64,000 bases of DNA from the NCBI GenBank assembly GCA_003008705.1, contig PDUO01000060.1:109701-173700 (forward strand), read 5' to 3'. This document shows, one piece after another, positions 46,531 to 57,476 of this stretch. Position 1 is the stretch's first letter. Each line of letters opens with the position of its first letter. The stretch is from Pezicula radicicola. Taxonomy: Eukaryota; Ascomycota; Leotiomycetes; Helotiales; Dermateaceae. A model generated the notes under the pieces. It was not told the DNA's origin. It was given only the letters and a program-made list of their open reading frames with translations, and made no database searches. A program made the position numbers and the translations under genes.

Positions 46531-48391
46531 TTATATATAGGCTATTCGAGGCAGAGGCAAGAGGATGTAACAGTGCTGTCAAAATACTTCTGGAACACGG
46601 CGCAGCAGTTAATGCTCAGAATCCAAGCGGCTTCATGCCTCTCCAGTACTGTCTACAAAACATCAGTAATGGACTTCAAAAATACCCTGATGCAAAGAAA
46701 GAACAATATCTACTCAGAAGTCTTAGGATTGTTCAACTTCTTGAAGATTACGGTACAGATTTCTACCATGTTCAAAAAGATATCTTGCACGATACTCCCA
46801 TTGTCTTGCTTCAGGCAATATCTGAGTACACAAGTATATTTCCCTGCATGAAACCAATAGCACAGCCAATCCAGGCACTCTCCCATGGAAGATCGGAGAC
46901 TGGTTTGTTTATTGAGAACAAGTAAGTCAATTTTTAGTACGTAGCACACGAAGACGCTCTAACAGAAAACTATAGTTGGTTATTCGCAAAGCCATGCACA
47001 GTTGAGTATTTCAATCAGCCAAATGTCCGTACCAGTGCTTGTGCAGCTGCTCTAGTCGTAAGTTCATCCTCCGGTGGAATTTGTAATGGACAAGCAGGAC
47101 AGCCAGCGGTTTGTGAAGGGCTAACATCATAGCAGAACGCCCCTGCTGGGATTTACGTGTTTGCACGCGTCGGACGCATTACTACCTCTACAGAATTCGA
47201 GGACTCCTTAGTCTTTGCCCAGGTTCGCGATGAGAAGAACATGGGAAACCCTATGATGCGGCTCTCTCGTAATAGCCATCACCAAGTGCGGATGGTCTAC
47301 AATGATGACAAGGTATGTATGTTGAGAATTCAAGATATCTGTCCTCAGAGACACATATCTTATACTATTGTTCTTGGTTGCATCGAAACAAATAAGGCAG
47401 CAGACATCTTACTAGGACTGGGTTTGAATCGCCCCTTCGTCGGCACGACTGTTTCTCGTGCTGTAAGTTGACTTAATCCTAAGGCCCAGCCCGAATGCTA
47501 ATAGCGTCGGACTAGTATGTTGAATATGTGGGCATCCAAAGAGTGGATATTCCTATGTTGAATACCAAACCAGCAAAATATCACGGCCTTCTGAAAGTGT
47601 ATTGGCATTCATCGATGCTAGAAATCCAACTATACCGGTAACAACTCCAGAAATACAGTGTCTTAGCATCGCCAACAATTATGCAAACCCAACCCGCGCA
47701 GAAAACCAGATTAATGTCCTCGGGAGAGCGATGAGACTCTTCTTATCCATAACGTCCCCTCTAGAAGCAACACAAGTGCCCAGCTGAGCACAAGAATCTC
47801 CAGCGGTACGCAGATTTCCTACCTTGCCAAGTTCCCCAGAAAACATAGACAGATGGGTGACGATTACTCACGAAGAACAAGCCCCGAAAACTTTCGATAA
47901 ATACAGTCCCGATGAACCATATCTTACCTTTACTCTACGAAGTCCAGCTGTCAAACGTCTCATCTTCCATACATGGTCTCATGATCAAGGTGAGTAAAAA
48001 CACACTCCGGGCTCCTTACTCCATATGCTTCTATCTAATTACCTTTAACCCAGGTTTTAGTGATCACACAGAGCACATAGGAACCTACAGATATTCATGG
48101 TCTCGGTTTGAAGTCGACATGATTCCTAGCTCGGCTTTGGTGCATGCTGGTCCTGGCCACCTGCATCCAAAAGAGACATGTACTTCAGTACAATTTACAT
48201 GGATCCAGTGAAACACGACATCACACTAATGTGGGGGATGTTGATGATGCTTCTACTGAAGATATTCGGACATGGATGAAGGGATTAAGGCAAGGCTCTG
48301 TTGTTGCTGTGTTTGCGAAGGCTGAATTTCCTGGCTGGGCGAATCATGTTAAGGGTGTCAAAGTAGAGGTTGAGGGATGTGATAGATGGTA
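46530..48391 (+). pseudogene. ankyrin-containing orphan-family gene, decayed
   Basis: Starts inside an ankyrin repeat (GCNSAVKILLEHGAAVNAQN, then GFMPLQYCL). Apparent introns are preserved at about 46922-46975, 47059-47130, 47463-47515 and 47990-48054, each restoring the frame (for example IEN-N-WLFAKPCTVEYF; HDQ-G-FSDHTEHIGTYRYSW). The last part (YNLHGSSETRHHTN, then FAKAEFPGWANHVKGVKVEV) is a C-terminal signature I know from large Leotiomycete ankyrin proteins. Frame changes near 47580 and 48170 and an in-frame TGA at 47785-47787 are not explained by introns, and no start codon is visible upstream. Decay is therefore recent and slight. It may encode part of a recognition protein in its intact relatives (inference). 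Confidence 0.6.
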
Positions 48392-49120
48392 GATTGTTTA
48401 ATGTTGAGTAATGTGGTGTTTTTAGGCAAGTCATATGTGACCGTCCCTCAGAACAGAAAAGACATCCGAATATAGCGAAATATAATAGGTAGTTTATATC
48501 TATGCCGCTTTAGAAACTTTTCTCTGCATTTCTATAATTTCTCTTAGAGATATATGCTCTGTTGTAGGAAGAGATTAAATAAAGTATTGGTGGTAGGTTG
48601 CCGGCTTTTTGATATTCTTCGCTTAGGTAGGCCAATTGGAAGTAGAACCATGACTTTAGCTAATAGCAGGGCAAACATTAGCTGCAGTGCTTGCCTTCTA
48701 TGCAGCCTTCAAATCTGCCTAAGCTGCCTCATCAGGGCTTTCTTTCTGCAAGGCTGCCTGTAACACGATAACACCGTAACATATGTTGCTTCGCCACCAT
48801 TTCCTCGCCATCTGCATCACCGCTGTTCTCGTCGAGGTCCAACCCTACCCCCTTCACATCATATATAAACATCTGCTTTCGGAATTTGTGCTCACTGCGC
48901 ATCTATTTTCGCCAGTCACTATCTGTCCCGAAGCAGTTCAGGAAGAGCAGCAAACCAGTGTGGTTGGGGGTACTAGGAATATAACGGTGCCTGGCCTCAA
49001 ATACCATTTGATTCCCACCAAACTCTCGCTCGGTCCTTCAATCTTTATCGCATTATTGCATCTTCCTCTCGCCTAACTATAAAAAAAGCAGCATCCCATA
49101 TCCTACAAGAACCAGTCAAA
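48392..49120. other. promoter/leader of the 860-residue gene
   Basis: TATATAAA at about 48862. An ATG frame at 48783-49076 (97 codons, hydrophobic start) has no recognisable family and lies in the presumed promoter, so it is not claimed as a gene. Confidence 0.4.
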
Positions 49121-52004
49121 ATGGGAGACAACAGGTCAGCAAATCCTGTCTGGGTATGGTTCTGTTGCCAGCACGGTGGGGCATACCCCGGTGGGCAGAC
49201 TACAGATCAACACCACTGTTTTGAGTATGTGAGAGGGGGTACTTGTAACCACACACGTTGCAGCAGCTGCAGGTGTGAAAAAGTCTTGCCCATGAAGGAG
49301 AAGGGGAGGAGCGAGAGGAGCAAGAGAAGCCGCGGGAGCAGCAACCAAAGTTTTAACCGTCCTATCAAACTTAACGAACATATTCCAGGAAAAAAAGAGG
49401 ATTCCGCTCATAGGCTGCCAACTTCTCGTCAGAAGTTGGATTCCTCACAACAAACCGTACCAGAAACTCAAAATGCTGCAGAAAGCTTATCAAAGGTCGA
49501 GGAAGAGAAACGTCCATCTGAGAATATACCAGGTCTCCAGAGAAAGTATTAGACCTTTATGTTCTATGTTATGATGCTCTTATGACTAATATGCGGTAGT
49601 CCATCCCAAGTTGAACAGAGAGATGATAGTTTGCAGGAGGTTGTGCCTGCTGCCGATACAAATCTTCCAAGCCAAACCGTTCGTGATGATAATAATTCCA
49701 AAGTTGACTTGGAACCAACCGTAATTCCAACAAGGCTTAGCAATTTCGAACACATCAATATTTCGGATGCCTTGCTCGATAATGGTTTGAAGGAGGTTGT
49801 ACCAGCCGTCTCCGCAGGACTCCCAGAGAAAAATACTCCTGATGATACTCAGTCATTGCTGAGTTCGGATTTGAAGAGGTCTATTGAAAGTGACAAAGTC
49901 TTCGAAGATATCTTGGAGCCAACCATATTCCAAATGCGGCGTAGAGGAAGTCATGCAAGCGAGGACTCGGTGATTTCCGACGGACCAAGTTTGTTCAGCA
50001 CTTCAAGCTTTTCTTCGGTTTCTTCAGTTGCAGAGGTAGAAGGAGCTTTCGAAAGACTTGTCGAGATTTTGTTTCATGAACCCACCCTCTCCAGTTTGTA
50101 TCATGAAGCCCTCATCAAAATGAGCACGGAAAGACTTGAGCGTAACCTTCGCCGTCTGCTAAAAAGTTTTTCGAAACAACTACGCCAAGAAGCCAAAACT
50201 ACTCAGCATCGTATTGCGGCTAGTTTTATACGCAGCCGTGCTAGGAACTCCGCGCACGCTATATGCAGAAAACTGGGTGGAGATAAGTGCGAAAAACCGA
50301 ATACTCCCTTGTTAGAAGCTCTGTCATCAGCTCCCGATGGAATTTCAGATGAAGACAGCAGTATAGACGAAACTGATGACCTGGTGGGTTTGGAGCAACT
50401 GGAAATATTTGTCGTGCAGTCGAGGTCATTTAAGGCTTTTCAATCAAACTTGAGGATGTTCATTTACCCAGAAAAAGGGACTGGTGGACAATCGGAAAGT
50501 GCTCAGGATGAGGTCTTAGCTTCAGCTTCGGGAACAACTTTTAAAGTTAATTTTGAGCATCAAAATATGGCAGACTTGGACCTATTGAATAACATCCCCC
50601 AGAGCAATTCAGCAACGACCGTCGATAGACCATTAACAGACAACAAAGAACCCAATTTCAAAACTGGCTCCATCAGGAATAACGACTGGTGGAGAAGACT
50701 TAGGTCCGTGTCGCTCAGCATGACGGCTCCTAATAGTTTACCTGAGGGAACTCAGCGACTAGAGTGGATCTGCGTGAGTTGAAGAGTTCTCTTAACTTCA
50801 AGAACTATAGTTCCATGAATGCTCTACTAAGAAGGCAACAACTAATAAGTGTGTTCTAGCGATGTGGTCACAGATCACACGATGATTACCAAGAGACCAG
50901 ACCTGGAGCAGTAGCCGAGTACGCTCATCAACTTGTACAGGCAGGGTATATTAGACAGGGCTCTGTGTCAAACCAAGCGTCTGGTCCCCTATCAATCCTG
51001 GCATATAATTTCCATAATATACGAGTAACGATCCAGAACATGATAAGCAGCGGTAGAGCTTCTGCACTTCCTCTCACAAACTCAGAAACCACCGCGATGC
51101 CTGGGATATCTTTGCATGCTCAAAGTCCAAGCATAGGCCAGACTAGAACAGAAGCATCCCAGCTTTTCGTGGTTGATAAATATTTGTGGCTTCATATGTG
51201 CCTTAAGGACCGTCCGTATGCGAGGATTCCCAAACTACAGTCACTACAAGTCTGTAAAGAAGTTGAACAGGATCATGTTACCGATCGCCAATTCTTCTCA
51301 TCCTTAAACGAAAAATATTATTCAGGGAGGACTTGGAAGGATAAACTTTCTTTCAAACTAGAAGCTATAGAGTTTGTTGAAGTATGCCGGAAGTAATCCC
51401 ATACAAGGGCTTTGCTTCCTTTCCCATTTTCCTGTCAACTAGTCATGTACTGATACCAATTTTCTGTACCTAGTTTACGGCTCGCGCAGCCGAGAGAGTC
51501 GACCTCATCGTTTCTCCGAAACTTCCTCCAAATGTCAATGATTACGAATTCTTTCCTGAACCGCCCCCAGAAAGAAATCCTCCCTGTGGTCCCGGTATGT
51601 ATGTTCCTATATTATCTCAATCAAAGTCTATAAAGCTAACTCTTAAACCTACCTTTACCAAAGACTACATGGCTCATCTCGTAACGTCCTGTGGCTCCGA
51701 ACTTCCACCCACAAATGTCATGTTCGTGCGGCAAGTGCCTAAAAAGAAGGACTCGGTTCTCATGTATCAACCCAACAAGTACGAGGAGAACATCGGGTAC
51801 GGATTACGTTTTGTTGAGAAGCTAAATACTGGGTTAGCTGTGACTGTTTTATTTGTCGTCATGTTAGTTACAAGTGCAGTTTTTGGTATTGCTTGGACGA
51901 TTTTGGAAAAGGATATCCAAGGTGCTTTTGGTGTTGCTGCTTATATTACTGCGATTGCTACAACGGGTACTGTTGCTTGGCAGATGTGGGAAACGGCAAT
52001 GTAG
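49121..52004 (+). CDS. membrane-anchored orphan-family protein, Cys-rich N-terminus, internal duplication
   Basis: Five exons keep frame: 49121-49545, 49600-50773, 50860-51381, 51474-51594 and 51664-52004 (860 residues). The fourth intron is 69 bp without stops, so retention would add 23 residues. The N-terminus is Cys/His-rich (WFCCQHGGAYPG, HHCFEY, GTCNHTRCSSCRCEKV), possibly zinc-binding. Next come a basic Ser-rich stretch and an approximate duplication (LQEVVPAADTNLP..DD and LKEVVPAVSAGLP..DD, each followed by LEPT). RLEWICRCGHRSHDDYQETR, then the LFVVDKYLWLHMCLKD block are the marks of an expanded Leotiomycete family. The C-terminus has GYGLRFVEKLN and two TM helices (VTVLFVVMLVTSAVFGIAW and GAFGVAAYITAIATTGTVAW). 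Function unknown. Confidence 0.85.
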
Positions 52005-52792
52005 AGTTTTCAAAGAGGATAAAAGTTTTGTCATTTTCTTTAAAATGTACAGCTAATAGGGGAATGTTGGTTAGAAACTAGGCTTGGTAGAGAAGGTGGT
52101 TATAGTTTGCGTAAGTAGGTAATCAATAGAAGCTATTTAAAAGAGATGAATATACTATCACAGATAATTCTAATAATAATTAATACCTTACTAAACTCTT
52201 ATATCTATATCTCCGCAAGTACTTTTATTGTTTATACAACAATATTTTTGCCAAATAATTGTTACTTCCAGTAATTATTTAACTAGGAATAATGCTATTA
52301 GTATATATGTAGCCCGTTTTAATTTTCGCTACTTACTCATAAGGCGCAGTCTAGCTTTGTTAATCCTCGCTTACACAATATTACCCCTAACCCCTTTATT
52401 TCAGTTTTCAGTTGTATTTGAAACCAGATTGTTGCAGTCAACCTGCTCGCTAAACGGCATTAATGCAACAACTAAGCGAGAAGCGACTGCGCCTTCCCCC
52501 TAAGAATCCTAAGTAAACCTTATTTTTATTCTGCCTTGATTTTGCACAAGAGAAAATCACAATTGCTATATAGATCTTTTTATTTCCATCGAACCAGAAA
52601 GCTTCGTTTGCCTCACGTTTTCTCACCAAGAAATTCTCCACTTTCTATCTATTATTCTCTTCCAACCGCTACTTTTAAAATCAACAACTCTCCAGCCGCA
52701 CAACCACTAAAATCAAAACCTCAACCTTTCAAACAAAAGCAAAAAGTCAACAACCAAAGTCATCCATCCTCCAAACACCAAGACCTCTCAAA
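52005..52792. other. intergenic and 5' leader
   Basis: AT-rich to about 52400. About 52640-52790 is a C/A-rich leader-like stretch before the next ATG. Confidence 0.4.
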
Positions 52793-53090
52793 ATGTGTCT
52801 CAGCCTCACCCACCTCCTCAAAACCCGCACAAGCACCACTTCCCCATACACTTCCTCATCACATCAAGCACCACCAAGACCAAGGTACTTCCTTTCCCCC
52901 CTCTCTCCCTCTTTTTCAAACCCCAACTAATCAACTCATTTCGATCAGACAAGCAAACTATCGCAATCATAATCAAGTTATGCAACAATCTCATATCGCA
53001 AGACAACAGCATTATGGACAGAGTTTTGCGCAACAGCAGGCTGCTGGTGCTTTTAGTCCTCCTGCTGGGGCTGGTGGTATGGGGATGTAA
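52793..53090 (+). CDS. small Gln/His-rich protein (77 residues)
   Basis: Exons 52793-52884 and 52949-53090, intron 64 bp (GTACTT...TCAG), junction PRP-R-QANYRNHNQ. MCLSLTHLLKTRTSTTSPYT begins the protein. The second exon gives QANYRNHNQVMQQSHIARQQ, HYGQSFAQQQ and a GAGGMGM end. Short hydrophilic protein without a recognised family. The start (MCL), basic/Ser/Pro first exon ending near PPR and phase-2 intron at about codon 30 parallel the gene at 33183. Confidence 0.6.
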
Positions 53091-54469
53091 TTTGTGATGG
53101 TAGGATTTTGGTTATTTTTGGTTTTTTGGGGGGTGGGGGGTTGTGTTAGGGAGATAGTAAAGGGATGGTTAGGGGCGTTCAGTGTGCGAGGGACTGGTTG
53201 TGTAACTTCCCTCTATAGCCCTATAACACTATATAAGCGCTAGAAAAACCTAGATGATTTAAAGTATTGAATTTAATAGTTATATGATTATATTTGCCCT
53301 GTTTGACCTCTGTTAACTACTATAAATAATTAGCCTTAAGCCTTCTTTTTACTATTTATAGAATATAGAATATAATACCTTTATACCTTATAACTATCTT
53401 ATTCAAATTAGTCCATCTTAGACAACTTAGTTCGTTATATAATACAACACCTTTATCTATCTATATGTTACTCCTAATAACCATTCTGTTCTACAGACTA
53501 TTTTTTTAACTAAAAGTATAAGTACACTCAGAGTAAATTTCTACTACTAAAAACAAGACATATTCCCTACTAATAATATCTTAGGGTACTACTACATTTA
53601 TCTAAACTATTTTCCTTTATTATATATACTATACTATTATTATTATTGTCAGATTCATAGGTTCGGTATAATTTTTAAGCATTTAGCTAATCTAAAGTAA
53701 GTCTAGCATTACCCCCCCCNCCCCCCAACTCCTATTTGACTTAATACGTTGCAAGGCTATAAGGTGCGATAGTTACAGAGACAGCTGTTATACTACAAAA
53801 CGATTAGTTTAATTCTCCGCATCATCTTACGATTCAGTTGGTCAGCTATTAAAGAGCGCCCAGGCTTATAATCTAACAAATAGTTACCAAGAACAACTGT
53901 AAGCGAAAAGTTGTTGTACAGTACAGAGCAAGTGCGCCCAGAGTCATAAGTGGTGTTTCATTTTTGTATCGATATACCCTACATAAAATAACGTGCTTGT
54001 TTTATGAAGGAGTGGAGTCGGGCTCTGCCGCAGCATAATTTAGTGCAAGGCCCATACAAAATTACTGCTCGCCAGTATACTCTTCCTCTCTTCAACAGCA
54101 CGATTTTCATCGAAAGCTTCGTTTTTCCCACCCACCTTCCCTATAGTCTATGTACATAGTTAGTTAGCCCCATTATGGGAGCGTTGGCAGCAAACAGGCA
54201 ACCCAGAGCATTATTTCCCATACAAATTAGGAGCAATTCGATGTTGCCGTATGGGCTAAACTGCTCTGGGCGTGCCGGTTAGGCGCTGCACTTTGGCAAG
54301 ACGAAATAAGACAATATTAACACCGTTTATATTGATAATAGCGATTGACTTGGTAAGTCCGAAATCAACGAATCAATTCGACGAAATGGGATGAATAAAA
54401 GAAAGTGTGAATCCTTCAGCATAATATAGAATAAATAGAAGGAAATGGAGTATTGGTGCGAGACGTTGA
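53091..54469. other. repeat-rich, AT-rich intergenic region
   Basis: About 53230-53700 is very AT-rich, RIP-like. A poly-C run with one undetermined base (N) lies at about 53711-53727. A short inverted repeat is listed separately. No gene. Confidence 0.45.
54202..54270. repeat. short inverted repeat (hairpin-forming)
   Basis: CCCAGAGCA (54202-54210) and CCCATAC (54217-54223) are mirrored by GTATGGG (54249-54255) and TGCTCTGGG (54262-54270). The two paired blocks form a stem of about 16 matched pairs with internal mismatched bases and a 25-base loop. It may belong to a decayed transposon end. Confidence 0.6.
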
Positions 54470-54850
54470 ATTGTCAGATTTTTTTTTTATGGGAGGTAGT
54501 AGGCCTTTATATACAAGAGCTGAACATCAACTGGAGTCTAATCGCTATACAAAATATTGAATATAGTGAATATATAGGAATAGTCATATGATCATCCTCC
54601 AACTACAAGTAGGCCCAGTCCCACATATAATACAACTCCACACATATTTCTCCCAAATAACCTTGCCTTTCAACACAAAATATGACATTCCGGATGCGAC
54701 GGCATTGCGCGTAGAGCGCTACAATTGAAAACAGGGTTGCCAGAGGCCTGAGCCAAAGGCCCGAAAAAGAAGAAGCAATTATGACCATTTTGAGGCATCT
54801 CGTACAGTAACCGATAACCACCAAGGCCAAAGCACTCATCATTTCTGGAG
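54470..54850 (-). repeat. LTR-like dispersed repeat, copy B
   Basis: Inverted relative to copy A at 21.1 kb. The best block is about 54673-54788; the second is about 54470-54550 with the TATA box at 54506-54513 (minus strand TATATAAAGG). An extra segment of about 140 bp (about 54551-54680) absent from copy A is bounded by ATATTTTGT direct repeats. The minus-strand start TGATGAGTGC at about 54842 could be an LTR terminus. A 79-codon frame inside is not considered a gene. Confidence 0.6.
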
Positions 54851-55041
54851 CCGCGATTTCGTATGTAGGGTATCAGAAACCCAGAATCAGAAAAGTTATA
54901 TTATCAGTATTCCTACCCCCAAAAGAATTCTGATTTACACTCTTCCTTCCATTCATAACCAGTCTCTGATTGCTCAATAACCCAGTCCCCAAAGAAACCC
55001 AGATTCAGCAACGTCAACCAGTGTTCTCCTCCAACCCAAAT
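54851..55041. other. 3' region of the 80-residue gene
   Basis: Nothing recognised. Confidence 0.35.
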
Positions 55042-55483
55042 CTACTTCTTGTAGACATTGCCATTAGGAGCAGTGTAGGTGGAACTGCCAGAACCGCTAT
55101 TGTGATAGGTAGATCCGTTTCCGTTGGAGTAGTACTATGGATTGATTCTCTTGTTAGTTTCGTCCCAAGATCGAGAAAGCGGGGTTTAGGGCAGAGTGGA
55201 GGATGGAGGATGGGTGAATGCGTACGTAGGAACCATCGTTGTTAGAGTAATGGTATCCGCTACCTGAGGGTTGGATTCGAGTGTCGTAGTTGTTGCCCTG
55301 TTTATTCGAATGGGATCGTTAGCACCTGTATCTTAGATGGGTCGCGAGATTGAAAAATTGCTGGGTAGTATGAGGGGAAAGAGGAGGGGAGGGAGTGGAG
55401 GATACCTGGCTGTTTGTTCCGCCACCAGTGATAGTGTAGGGAGTATAAGGGTTCGAAGAACCAGAGTTTCCCTTTCCAGACAT
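55042..55483 (-). CDS. 80-residue Tyr/Ser/Asn/Gly-rich conserved-type fungal protein
   Basis: Exons 55483-55406, 55297-55226 and 55134-55042 (26, 24 and 30 codons plus stop), all phase 0. Introns 108 and 91 bp. The start is MSGKGNSGSSNPYTPYTITG, the middle DTRIQPSGSGYHYSNNDGSY and the end YYSNGNGSTYHNSGSGSSTY, then TAPNGNVYKK. The GSYYYSN...GSTY-type repeats are, from memory, typical of small fungal proteins without assigned function. All three exons are below usual gene-finder thresholds, but the frame, the splice sites and the peptide pattern agree. Confidence 0.7.
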
Positions 55484-56565
55484 GATGGCAGATTGTTCTT
55501 TTCGTTCAATTGTTTTGCTCCGAAGATACCGTAGAATTCAAAAAAGTGTGTGTGTGTGTTGTAAGGGAAAGAAGGAGGTGGAAGGGGAAAGTGTGTTTAT
55601 ATAACTTCCGAAGCTTCGTTAGTGAATCAGATAAGGACCCCTCTTTAAGGCGGGGGATAGCAGGGTTTAAGGGTTTATAGTTTCAACTTGGTGGACTAAT
55701 TTGCGGCTTGGCGGCCTTTTAACTATTTTAGCGGCAGCTTAAACTTTGATCATATATATGGTCTTAAATAATTATATAAGGATATAGCTCTAACTTTATA
55801 ACTAGTATAGATATCTAATTATAGTATAGTATAAATATATACCTAAGTTTATATACTCTCTAATAAATTTTAATAGTTAGAGTTTAGTGAATAAACTTTT
55901 TCTCTTTATAAATTAGTCTTTATTAAAATAATTACTAACTTTATGTCTTTTAATAAGAGACCTATAAAAAAAATATTATTCCTTATAAGATACTATTAAT
56001 CAAGATAAAGTTACTCTATTATAAATTAATAATGTCTCAAGTCTCCCCTTGAACTGTAAGTGTATATAAAATTACGCAAAATTAAGCGAGCAAACCGAAC
56101 CACAAAAGGGGCAGGGACATCTACCTACTTCAGGTCACAAATTAGAAAGATAAACCACCTTCGTACTAATCAAAAATTTGCAATAGCAAGAGTCAATTCA
56201 ATCATATAAAATCACGTTTAAAAGAAAAATCACAATCACAATGTCAATAAACCGAGAATGATCAGGAAAATAATTTGATCCAACTATATGGTCGCTATAG
56301 AGCTGCCCCTTTCTAATTAACCAAAGGAATGTAACAATTTTAGGAGTAAATACAGTTCGATACGAAAAGGAATCATCATCAACCAACCACCCGGGACCAT
56401 CTTTTTATTAATAGCCCACTCAATCACCCAAAAGCAGCAGATACAGCGACCACCAATACATTATCCCTTCTCTGCTACACCAGTACCGATTCTGGGATAC
56501 AGGATGGCAGGTGCCGACAGGAGAAGTGACTTTAAGACCACGTTGGTCCAAGGAGGGCAAGCCGC
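55484..56565. other. intergenic; AT-rich block
   Basis: A TGTGTGTG run at about 55547-55559 lies in the leader of the 80-residue gene. About 55740-56040 is extremely AT-rich, RIP-like. No gene. Confidence 0.45.
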
Positions 56566-57476
56566 TTATGCGCGGAACTTGGTGGCAGCTGAGGCAGCTG
56601 GGGCTGCAGCGGCTGCGGAACCGGAACCGACCATCTGGATGGCAACGACACCACCGAATGGTCCAGCGCCAGATGGGTTGGCAATCTTGACCAAGCAGAC
56701 GTTCTGCTGGCCAGCAACGGTACCGGTGCAGGTTTGACCAGCTGGCATCTGGATGGCAATTGGGTAGTCCTCGTTGACGTTGGAGGCACGCTTGACGATG
56801 CCGAGGTTGACGAGAGTGCGGGTGATGAAGCGGCGTTGCTTGGGAGCAGCAATGTTACCTCTGGTACCTGGGACTTGGGTGGTGACCTTGGCGGTGGTAC
56901 CGGTGGAGAAAGCACCAGTGCCGGTGGAGTCGATGACAGCGGAGTATGGTCCAGCTCCGTCAGTTGTGACGATGTGGACAGTTCCGGTGAGGGTTCCGCC
57001 AGCTGTGCACTGGGGAAGGGTGGTACCGGATTGAGCCTGAAAGGATTGTTAGTACAAGGGATAGCTAAGAAATTGATAGTGATCAAGAGATCAGATCAGA
57101 TCAGGAGATGCTCACCATGACGGCGCTCATGCCAGCGAGAGTGTTGGGGCCAGCCTTGGTCTTTCCGAGTCCATCAGAGGCAGCAGCCTTGCTGTTGAAG
57201 ACGGTGGTGTCGACCTCAGTCTGCTTGTTGGTTCCTGCACCTGGGATGACAGCTCCCTGGATACCGAGACCAGTGGTGTTTCCACCGGCATCACCATTCT
57301 GTAAGAAAGATTGTTAGTGATGATCCAAAGATGATGAAGCTCAGACTCAAGCTCAAGCTCAGATGAGCTGGATTGAGCTGAAATCGGATGATTGTACTCA
57401 CCACAACTGCGATCTTGCCGTGAGCGGCAACGAGAGGGGAGGCGGCAAGCGCAACGAGGAAGACCTTGGCGAACAT
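56566..57476 (-). CDS. Egh16/Gas1-like secreted protein
   Basis: Exons 57476-57402, 57298-57116 and 57036-56566 (242 residues), introns 103 and 79 bp, all phase 0. Signal peptide MFAKVFLVALAASPLVAAHG, then KIAVV|NGDAGGNTTGLGIQG, DTTVFNSKAASDGLGKT and LTGTVHIVTTDGAGPYSAVI. TKVTTQVPGTRGNI is approximated here as AKVTTQVPGTRGNIAAP. This is the pattern of the Egh16/Gas1 (gEgh16, MAS-type) family, secreted proteins expressed during appressorium formation and infection in several plant-pathogenic ascomycetes. The biochemical role is unknown. The C-terminus is Ala/Ser-rich. Expression cannot be judged from the sequence. Confidence 0.9.

Noticed and set aside
48783..49076. 97-codon ATG frame with hydrophobic start, possible small secreted protein
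   Set aside because: It spans the TATA-like promoter region of the 860-residue gene and lacks any recognisable feature beyond a hydrophobic start.
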